A stretch of DNA of 33,832 nt from CAYMJK01 sp043101635 (GTDB taxonomy: Bacteria > Planctomycetota > Phycisphaerae > Phycisphaerales > UBA1924), in the NCBI GenBank assembly GCA_043101635.1, contig JBICIE010000134.1:1-33832 (forward strand), written 5' to 3'. The position numbers were made by a program, and so were the translations under genes. Below the pieces are notes generated by a model. It had not been told where the DNA came from and ran no database searches. It saw nothing but the letters and a program-made list of their open reading frames with translations. Every line of letters starts with the position of its first letter. The first letter of the stretch is position 1. Positions 25,120 to 31,230 of this stretch are shown here, piece by piece.

Positions 25120-26178
25120 ATGCGATCGACCGATGTTGCCGTGATCGGCGCCGGGCCCATCGGCGTGGAACTTGCCTGCGCCGTCAAGCGCGCCGGAGTG
25201 GACTACCTGCACCTCGAAGCCAAGCAGGTCGGCGCCACGCTCATGTGGTGGGCGCCCGGCACCCGCTTCTTCAGCAGCCCGGAGCGGCTCGCCCTCGCCG
25301 GCATCCCGCTGGTCACCGCCGACCAGGCCAAGGCGACCGGCGAGGAGTACCTCGCCTATCTGCGTCAGGTCGTCCTCGCCCACGATCTGCCGATTCAGCG
25401 ATACACGCGCGTGGAGGAGATCACGCGCGACGGGACCGAGTACGAACTTGCCACCCGCCGCGAGGGCTCGCCCCGCATCGAGCCGATCCGCGCAAAGCGC
25501 CTCGTTCTCGCCATCGGCAACATGCACGCCCCCCGCCTGATCGGCGTCCCCGGCGAGACCGACCGCCCGGATGTCAGCCATTACCTCGCCGACCCGCACA
25601 CCTACTTCGGCCGGCGCCTGCTCATCGTCGGCGGCAAGAACTCGGCCGTCGAGGCGGCCATCCGCTGCTGGCGGGCCGGCGCCGAAGTGACGATGAGCTA
25701 CCGCGCCGCCGCCTTCGATCCCGACCGCATCAAGTACTGGCTGCTGCCGGAACTGGAGTGGCTGATCTCAAAGGGCAGGATCCGCTTCCTGCCGCGAACG
25801 GCGCCGGTGGCCTTCGAGGATGGCGCTGCGCTGCTCGCCCCGCTGGATGACACCGGCGCTCCGGCCGGCGATCCCATCCGCCACGAGTGCGACTTCACGC
25901 TGCTGCTGACCGGCTACGTCCAGGACCAGACGCTCTTCGATCAGCTCGACCTCAAGCGCATCGGCGACGAGCGCAAGCCGGTGGTCGATCCGCAGACGAT
26001 GGAGACCTCCAGCCCCGGCGTGTACGTGGCCGGAACCGCCTCCGGCGGCAGCCAGCGCCGTGCCCGGGTCTTCATCGAGACCAGCCACGTGCACGTGGAC
26101 CGCATCGTCGCCGCCCTGACCGGGGCGCCCGCGCCCGCCGCGGCAGCCGACGAACATGCCGCCCTGCCGGAATCCTGA
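25120..26178 (+). CDS. YpdA-like FAD/NAD(P)-dependent oxidoreductase
   Basis: This 352-residue two-dinucleotide-domain flavoprotein belongs to the thioredoxin reductase-like fold and looks closest to the YpdA (bacillithiol disulfide reductase) branch. The FAD motif is VAVIGAGPIGVELACAV, followed by the YpdA-like GTRFFSSPERLALAGIPL. The NAD(P) motif is LLIVGGKNSAVEAAIRCW, and the second FAD contact is GVYVAGTASGGSQRRARVFI. There is no CxxC redox pair of the thioredoxin reductase kind, as expected for YpdA. The substrate is not established, since bacillithiol is not known to be general in planctomycetes. It follows the four-cysteine protein by 24 bases and lacks its own obvious ribosome-binding site, suggesting one operon. 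Confidence 0.8.
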   Translation: MRSTDVAVIGAGPIGVELACAVKRAGVDYLHLEAKQVGATLMWWAPGTRFFSSPERLALAGIPLVTADQAKATGEEYLAYLRQVVLAHDLPIQRYTRVEEITRDGTEYELATRREGSPRIEPIRAKRLVLAIGNMHAPRLIGVPGETDRPDVSHYLADPHTYFGRRLLIVGGKNSAVEAAIRCWRAGAEVTMSYRAAAFDPDRIKYWLLPELEWLISKGRIRFLPRTAPVAFEDGAALLAPLDDTGAPAGDPIRHECDFTLLLTGYVQDQTLFDQLDLKRIGDERKPVVDPQTMETSSPGVYVAGTASGGSQRRARVFIETSHVHVDRIVAALTGAPAPAAAADEHAALPES

Positions 26179-26207
26179 CTCCGCGCCTGCGCGCCCGAAC
26201 GCGAACA

Positions 26208-26213
26208 TATGAT
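26208..26213 (+). promoter_or_regulatory. Candidate -10 element giving a near-leaderless transcript
   Basis: TATGAT lies in a short AT-richer patch and ends five bases before the GTG at 26219. If used, transcription would start at about the start codon. No -35 is seen, and the support is weak. Confidence 0.3.
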
Positions 26214-26218
26214 CCGGC

Positions 26219-26608
26219 GTGACCGACCAGCCCCGTCAGGACGCCCCGCAAGGACCGCCCGCGTTCCCCGAGCAGAACGCCGACGGCGTGGACCTGACCC
26301 TCATCCGCGAGAACCTGAAGCTCACCCCCCTGGAGCGCGTGCGCAAGGCCGAGCGGCTGCGGCGTGCGCAGCAGGCGGCCAGCCCGGCGCCTTCGACGGA
26401 ATCCGCTTGCGAGGCGCCCCCGAAGCCGCAGCCATCGCCGCACTTCCCGGAGCAAGATGTCCGAGGCGTCGATCTCTCACTCATTCGGGAGAACCTGAAG
26501 CTGCCACCCGTGGAGCGCATCCGCCGCGGCGAGCGCGGCCGGCAGCAGGCCCTTCGCCTCCTCGAGATCGGACGACAGCATCGTGAGCGACGCAGCCACT
26601 CCGCTTGA
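26219..26608 (+). CDS. Small protein with an internal tandem duplication, upstream of a nucleotidyltransferase
   Basis: This 129-residue charged protein, starting at GTG 26219, is built from two copies of one ~35-residue unit. Copy one (from residue 16) reads FPEQNADGVDLTLIRENLKL then TPLERVRKAERLRRAQQ. Copy two (from residue 76) reads FPEQDVRGVDLSLIRENLKL then PPVERIRRGERGRQQAL. They are joined by a Pro/Ala/Ser-rich linker. Each unit predicts a short helix followed by a basic amphipathic helix. No signal peptide, membrane segment or catalytic motif is visible. Its last 26 bases overlap the next gene, so the two are translated together. From memory, single-copy helical proteins of this kind often precede nucleotidyltransferase-fold genes, which would suggest an antitoxin or adaptor role. 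That is inference. Confidence 0.7.
   Translation: MTDQPRQDAPQGPPAFPEQNADGVDLTLIRENLKLTPLERVRKAERLRRAQQAASPAPSTESACEAPPKPQPSPHFPEQDVRGVDLSLIRENLKLPPVERIRRGERGRQQALRLLEIGRQHRERRSHSA
26264..26553 (+). repeat. Tandem intragenic duplication, two ~110-bp units offset by 180 bp
   Basis: Units at about 26264-26373 and 26444-26553 encode the two FPEQ...LIRENLKL copies described for the 26219 gene. At DNA level they have diverged mainly at third positions, though a run such as GAGAACCTGAAGCT is still shared. The duplication is therefore not recent, and the protein sequence is under selection in both copies. Confidence 0.75.
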
Positions 26609-27095
26609 GATCTTCGTCGAGACGTTCCACCGCCATCGCGTGGACTTCATGATCATCGGCGGGCAGGCGGCGCTTCTGCACGGCTCACCGAACGTCACAT
26701 ACGACACCGACCTCTGCTACCGGCGCACCGAGGAGAATCTCCAGCGCCTGGCGGATGCCCTGCATGAACTGAAGCCGACGCTCCGCGGCGCTCCGCAAGA
26801 CCTGCCGTTCCGCCTCGACGCCCGCTCGCTGGCCCTCGGCGCGAATTTCACGTTCGAGACCACGCAGGGACCTCTCGACCTGCTTGGCTGGGTCGAGCCG
26901 ATCGGAACCTATGACGACCTGATCGACAACGCCGAGTTCTACGACATCAACGGCATACCGACCGCAACAATCGCGCTCGACGATCTCATCCGCATCAAGC
27001 AGCACATCCGCCGGCAGAAGGATGTGGCCGCCCTTGACGAACTCCTGGCCATCCGCGACGAGAGGTCTAAGGCTCACGGTGGAGAGAGCGCTTGA
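26583..27095 (+). CDS. Nucleotidyltransferase-fold protein, AbiEii/MNT-like
   Basis: This 170-residue protein has the minimal nucleotidyltransferase signature near the start: FMIIGGQAALLHGSPNVTY followed by DTDLCYRR. The GG, HGS and DxD acidic pair correspond to the polymerase-beta-type active site. Later segments, PLDLLGWVEPIGTYDDLI and TATIALDDLIRIKQHIRRQK plus DVAALDELLAI, match the C-terminal half common to AbiEii-like and related toxin-type nucleotidyltransferases. The start is GTG 26583, inside the end of the upstream gene; the downstream gene overlaps its stop codon. Such proteins transfer nucleotides to RNA, tRNA or partner proteins, and some are toxins. The target here is unknown. 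There is no HEPN gene or AbiEi-type transcription factor beside it. Confidence 0.82.
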   Translation: MSDAATPLEIFVETFHRHRVDFMIIGGQAALLHGSPNVTYDTDLCYRRTEENLQRLADALHELKPTLRGAPQDLPFRLDARSLALGANFTFETTQGPLDLLGWVEPIGTYDDLIDNAEFYDINGIPTATIALDDLIRIKQHIRRQKDVAALDELLAIRDERSKAHGGESA

Positions 27096-27535
27096 CCGGG
27101 AACGGCCCCGCCGCGGACCAGCCCAACGCAATCACGACCTGTCCGCGCTGCGCGTATGACCTCGCAGGGCTGAACGTAGCGAAGTGCCCCGAGTGCGGAG
27201 CAGACGTCGCCGCCGAATTCCAGCGCCGCGGGGCGCCGAAGCGGGCCTGGCCGATCATCCTCGCATGGAGTCTGTGCTTTCTTGGCTGGGGGTGGGGCGC
27301 TCTTGCGATGCAGAGCTTGTACGCACACTACACGGGTTCGCCGGTCAGCGTCGATCCTGTCTGGATGTTGATTCACCTGGCCGCGGTGGTCTCGGCGGCC
27401 GGCTTGATCACGTCGCTGGTATTTCGACGCGGGTTGCGCACAGCTCCACTGGGCTGCTACTGGTCGTTGGCAACGCCCGGCTTCTTCCTGCTCACGATCT
27501 TCGGCATCATTCTCCTGCTCGTGCTCGCGGGATGA
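27092..27535 (+). CDS. Zinc-ribbon membrane protein of unknown function
   Basis: This 147-residue protein opens with a double CxxC zinc ribbon, TTCPRCAYDLAGLNVAKCPE then CGADV, a pattern very common at the N-termini of planctomycete membrane proteins. Three hydrophobic helices follow: AWPIILAWSLCFLGWGWGAL, VWMLIHLAAVVSAAGLITSL and TPGFFLLTIFGIILLLVLAG. The start is TTG 27092, overlapping the TGA of the nucleotidyltransferase gene (TTGA), with GGAGAGAG just upstream. The overlap argues for one operon with the two genes before it, though linkage may be incidental. The ribbon probably faces the cytoplasm. Function unknown. Confidence 0.75.
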   Translation: MTGNGPAADQPNAITTCPRCAYDLAGLNVAKCPECGADVAAEFQRRGAPKRAWPIILAWSLCFLGWGWGALAMQSLYAHYTGSPVSVDPVWMLIHLAAVVSAAGLITSLVFRRGLRTAPLGCYWSLATPGFFLLTIFGIILLLVLAG

Positions 27536-27559
27536 GGCGCCCTTCTCCGCGCACCTCCC

Positions 27560-29083
27560 TTACACCCCATAGATCGGCCGCAGCTTCCGCTCCAGATGCC
27601 GCAGCAGCGGTTCGGCGATCAGCGCCTTGCCCGTCAGCTTCTCGCACAGTTCCCCGGCCCGGTACTGCCTGCCGCAGGCGTGGATGTTCTCGTTCAGCCA
27701 CTTGCGCAATTGCCCGAACTCGCCGCGGGCCATCTGCCCGGCCAGATCCGGGATCGCCCCGTTGATGGTCTCCCAGAACTGGGCGCAGTACAGGTTGCCG
27801 AGGCAGTAGGTCGGGAAGTACCCCATCAGCCCGAAGCTCCAGTGCACATCCTGCAGGCAGCCGCGCCGGTCATCGGGGACCTCGATCCCCAGGTACTTCT
27901 TGAACGTCTCGTTCCATGCGCCCGGTACATCCTTCGGCTGAAGCTGCCCGTTGAACAGGCCGCGCTCGATCTCGAATCGAAGCATGATGTGCAGGTTGTA
28001 CGTCGCCTCATCCGCCTCAACGCGGATGTAGCTCGGCGCCGCCGTGTTCACCGAGCGGTAGATCTGCTCCGGGCTGAACTTCTTCAGTTCCGGCAACAAC
28101 TCACTCGCCTTCGGGTGCAGCCAGTTCCAGAACTCCAGGCTCCGCCCCACGAAGTTCTCCCACATGCGGCTCTGGCTCTCGTGGATGCCCAGCGAGATCG
28201 CCTGCGTCAGCGGCGTGCCGTACAGCTCGATGTCGCCATCGGTGGCGTCCTTCGGGATGCCCTGCTCGTAGATGCCGTGCCCGCCCTCGTGCATGGTGCC
28301 GTACAGGGCGTCGGTGAACTTCTCCTCGCGGTAGCGCGTCGTCAGGCGCGTGTCGCCCGGCGCCATGCCCTCGCAGAACGGGTGCGTCGTGACATCCAGC
28401 CGGCCCGCCTCCAGGTCGAAGCCCATGGCGCCAAGCACATACTCACCGAGATTGTGCTGGTCCGCCTCCGGGGCATTGATCTGCTTGGGCGCCTCGTCCG
28501 GCCCCTTGCCGGCGCCCAGGTCCTTCAGCAGCGCCGCCAGTTTCTCGCCCAGCGGCGTGAAGATCGCCTCGATCTCGCGGGCTGTCGCCCCCGGCTCGTA
28601 CTCGTTGAGCAGGGCGTCGTACGGCTCGCCCCCCTTCGGCGTGCCGTAGCACTCCGCCTTGCGCCGCGCCAGGGCCGTCATCTTCTCCAGCCAGGGCGCG
28701 AACATGGCGAAGTCGCTCTTCTGGCGCGCCTCCTTCCACACCTGCTGCGCCTTGCTGCCGGTGCGAGCCAATTCGGCCACGAGGTCCGATGGCAGCTTCG
28801 TCGCCAGGTCGTAATCGCGCCGCAGTTCGCGAACATTGGCCGCGCGACGCGGATCCGCCATCAGCCCGCGATCCTGTTCACATGCGCTGATCAGCTCGCC
28901 GAACTCGGCGCTGGTCGCCCGCTCGTGGTGCAGCTCCGCCAGCAGCGCCGACTCCTCGGCCCGGAAGGGCGCCGCCTTCTGCGGCATGTACGTCTCCTGG
29001 TCCCAGTTGACCAGCGCATGGATGGACCCCAGCGTCCCCGTCCGGCGGGCGTGGGCGCACAGCTTCGGGTAGGTCTCGTTCAT
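27560..29083 (-). CDS. Carboxypeptidase Taq family metallopeptidase (M32)
   Basis: This 507-residue zinc carboxypeptidase has the normal family length. The zinc site is HEGGH (His265, Glu266, His269) in YGTMHEGGHGIYEQGIP, with the third ligand Glu302 in LGIHESQSRMWENFVGRS. Other family segments are LVNWDQETYMPQKAA near the start, YRSVNTAAPSYIRVEADEAT, YNLHIMLRFEIER and VHWSFGLMGYFPTYCLGNLY. It trims C-terminal amino acids from peptides in the cytoplasm; no signal peptide is present. ATG 29083 gives the standard N-terminus (MNETYPKLCAHARRTGTLGS); the frame stays open further upstream without coding support. It converges with the zinc-ribbon membrane gene, 24 bases apart. Confidence 0.95.
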   Translation of the reverse strand: MNETYPKLCAHARRTGTLGSIHALVNWDQETYMPQKAAPFRAEESALLAELHHERATSAEFGELISACEQDRGLMADPRRAANVRELRRDYDLATKLPSDLVAELARTGSKAQQVWKEARQKSDFAMFAPWLEKMTALARRKAECYGTPKGGEPYDALLNEYEPGATAREIEAIFTPLGEKLAALLKDLGAGKGPDEAPKQINAPEADQHNLGEYVLGAMGFDLEAGRLDVTTHPFCEGMAPGDTRLTTRYREEKFTDALYGTMHEGGHGIYEQGIPKDATDGDIELYGTPLTQAISLGIHESQSRMWENFVGRSLEFWNWLHPKASELLPELKKFSPEQIYRSVNTAAPSYIRVEADEATYNLHIMLRFEIERGLFNGQLQPKDVPGAWNETFKKYLGIEVPDDRRGCLQDVHWSFGLMGYFPTYCLGNLYCAQFWETINGAIPDLAGQMARGEFGQLRKWLNENIHACGRQYRAGELCEKLTGKALIAEPLLRHLERKLRPIYGV

Positions 29084-29263
29084 GGCCCATCGTAGCGAAA
29101 CGCCACCGCCGAGCCCCTGCGTCCCGCCGCCGCCGCCGGCGCGTCGGGCGCCCGCCCGGCCCGCCCGAATTCCCTCGCGCTGACCGAATCCGGGCCCCGG
29201 GCCGGGTCGAACCCTCGCCCGGGCGCGGGGTCGCGCCCACATTCCACAACAGGAGAGCACAGC

Positions 29264-29857
29264 ATGAGAGTCCTCGCATCGGTCCTTGCCGCACTCACCC
29301 TGGCTGTGGCCGTCGCCCCGGCCGGCGCCGCCCCACACCGCCTCACCCTGGCCGAGATCGTCGCCCGCAGCGGCGGCGACTTCGACGACAACCCCGTCGA
29401 CTTCGACCTGCTGCTGACGGCCCTCAAGGCCGCCGACCTGGTCGGCCCGCTGGCGGATCCCGCCGCCGAACTCACCGTCTTCGGACCGCCCGACTTCGCC
29501 TTCGTCACCCTGGCCCGCGACCTCGGCTACACCGGCTATGACGAGGCCGGCGCCTGGACATTCCTCGTCGACACGCTCACCGTCCTCGGCGGCGGTGACC
29601 CGATCCCGGTGCTTACCGACGTCCTGCTCTACCACGTCGTCGATGGCAAGGCCTACGCCCGCGACCTGATCCTCGCGACCATCTTCCGCAAGACCATCCC
29701 GACGCTGCAGGGCGGCGTCATCACCCCCTTCTTCTTCTTCCTTGGCGATGCCGAGCCGGATCTGGATGACCCGGTCGTGCTCTTCCCCAACATCCGCGCT
29801 TCGAACGGTGTGCTGCACGTCATCTCCGGCGTACTGATCCCGGTCGATCTTCCTTGA
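29264..29857 (+). CDS. Secreted single FAS1 (fasciclin) domain protein
   Basis: This 197-residue protein has a signal peptide (MRVLASVLAALTLAVAVAPA, cleavage near AGAAP) and one FAS1 domain. H1-like motif ELTVFGPPDFAFVTLARDLG and H2-like motif LLYHVVDGKAYARDLI are present, and the end strand is RASNGVLHVISGVLIPVDLP. AGGAGAG precedes ATG 29264. A perfect 6-bp hairpin, GGGCGC/GCGCCC at 29221-29238, lies in its leader. FAS1 proteins usually mediate adhesion outside the cell. There is no dockerin, LEPR-XLL or PEP-CTERM tag, so it may be freely secreted. A strong terminator follows at 29904. Confidence 0.9.
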   Translation: MRVLASVLAALTLAVAVAPAGAAPHRLTLAEIVARSGGDFDDNPVDFDLLLTALKAADLVGPLADPAAELTVFGPPDFAFVTLARDLGYTGYDEAGAWTFLVDTLTVLGGGDPIPVLTDVLLYHVVDGKAYARDLILATIFRKTIPTLQGGVITPFFFFLGDAEPDLDDPVVLFPNIRASNGVLHVISGVLIPVDLP

Positions 29858-29903
29858 CCGTCACTGACAGCGCGACGCCGCGCCCCCAGGCGCGCGCTTG
29901 CTC

Positions 29904-29937
29904 AAGCCGGGTCGCCTGCGGGCGGCCCGGCTTCTTT
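29904..29937 (+). terminator. Rho-independent terminator after the FAS1 gene
   Basis: AAGCCGGG-t-CGCC and GGCG-g-CCCGGCTT form a 12-bp stem with one internal mismatch around loop TGCG, followed by CTTT. It separates the FAS1 gene from the efflux operon. Confidence 0.85.
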
Positions 29938-30056
29938 GTGAACGTCGCCCGGAGCGCCGCCGGCCGTGCGTTCGGCCGGCGCAGTTTCGCGCCGCGAGCG
30001 CCGAGGCCCACGCTGAGGCCGGATCGGATACGATGGCCCCGATCCGGGGAGCCTTC

Positions 30057-31226
30057 ATGAGACGTTGCATCGTGGTGTTCATCGCCGCCGCGGCAGCCTT
30101 GCCCGGCTGCAAGCAGCCCAACGAATTCCAGCCGCCGCCGCCGCCCGAGGTCGAGTTTGCCCCGCCGATCGTGCGGGAGGCGACCTGGTACTTCGAACTG
30201 CCTGGCCGGCTGGAGGCCTCCAAGACGGTCGAGATTCGCGCGCGCGTCCGCGGCACGCTCGAAGAGGCGACTTTCGACGAAGGGCAGGTGGTCGAAGCCG
30301 GGCAGATCCTCTACCGGATCGAGCGCGAGCCGTATCAAGCGGCCGTCGCCGCCGCCGAGGCGGACCTGGCCCGGGCGAGGGCAAACCGGGACCTGGCCCA
30401 GAACAACCTCGACCGCACCCGCAAGGCCTTCGACGCGGGGGCCGCCAACGACTTTGAGGTCGAGGTGGCCGAGAGTCAACTCGCCGAGCAGGAAGCGATC
30501 GTGCTGGGCGCGCAGGCGGCTCTGGACCGAGCCAACATCGACCTGGGCTACACCACGATCACTGCGCCCATGACCGGGCGCATCAGCCGCACTTATGTGG
30601 ATCTCGGCAACCTCGTCGGCGGCGCCGAGGCCACGCTGCTGACCACCATCGTCGCCGACGATCCCATGTTCGGCTACTTCCAGGTTCCCGAGCGTGTGCT
30701 CCTGCAGTATCTGGAGCAGCGCGAGGCGAATCGCAGAAAGGCCGAGTCGGCGCTGTTGCGCCTCGCTGATGGCAGCGACTACCCGCATCCCGGCACGCCG
30801 GACTTCGCCGATACCCGACTCGATCCCGAGAGCGGCTCGGTCGAGATTCGCGTCAGCTTTCCCAATCCCGATGGCAGGCTCATCTCCGGACTGTTCGCCC
30901 GTGCCCGCGTGCCGCAGGCCCTCGGCGAGAGTGTGCTCGTACCCGAGGTTGCAATTCAGCGCGACATCGTCGGCCCGTTCCTGCTCGTGATCGGCCCGGA
31001 TGATCGCGTCGAGCGGCGCTCGGTTGAACTCGGGCCGCTGCTGGAAGAACTGCGGGTCATCGCCTCCGGCCTCGAGCCGGACGACCGTGTGGTGGTGGCC
31101 GGGCTCCAGCGGGCCCGTCCGGGCGCCGTGGTCAGGCCGGTTCCCGCAGCCGGCGACGACCGAGAGGCGTCTCCCGAGCCGCCGCCGGCCCCGCCCGCCG
31201 CCGGATCCGCTGGCGGGGAGGGCTGA
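30057..31226 (+). CDS. RND efflux periplasmic adaptor lipoprotein (membrane fusion protein)
   Basis: This 389-residue lipoprotein has a lipobox (ALPGC, Cys about 18) after a short signal peptide. The adaptor layout is complete: beta-barrel/lipoyl strands SKTVEIRARVRGTLEEATFD then EGQVVEAGQILYRIEREPYQ, an alpha-hairpin (about 95-160, AAEADLARARANRDLAQNNL and later ANDFEVEVAESQLAEQEAIV), the returning lipoyl strand YTTITAPMTGRISRTYVDLG, and the barrel region ending DDRVVVAGLQRARPGAVVRP. The C-terminal tail is Pro/Ala/Gly-rich. It should link an RND pump to an outer-membrane channel. ATG 30057 follows GGGGAG; an in-frame ATG at 30033 is less likely. The pump gene begins four bases after its stop, so both form one operon. 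Confidence 0.93.
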   Translation: MRRCIVVFIAAAAALPGCKQPNEFQPPPPPEVEFAPPIVREATWYFELPGRLEASKTVEIRARVRGTLEEATFDEGQVVEAGQILYRIEREPYQAAVAAAEADLARARANRDLAQNNLDRTRKAFDAGAANDFEVEVAESQLAEQEAIVLGAQAALDRANIDLGYTTITAPMTGRISRTYVDLGNLVGGAEATLLTTIVADDPMFGYFQVPERVLLQYLEQREANRRKAESALLRLADGSDYPHPGTPDFADTRLDPESGSVEIRVSFPNPDGRLISGLFARARVPQALGESVLVPEVAIQRDIVGPFLLVIGPDDRVERRSVELGPLLEELRVIASGLEPDDRVVVAGLQRARPGAVVRPVPAAGDDREASPEPPPAPPAAGSAGGEG

Positions 31227-31230
31227 GCGC

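Noticed and set aside
27596..29095. A 499-codon plus-strand frame antisense to the M32 peptidase
   Set aside because: Low-complexity Arg/Leu/Gln composition, while the minus strand encodes an intact zinc peptidase.
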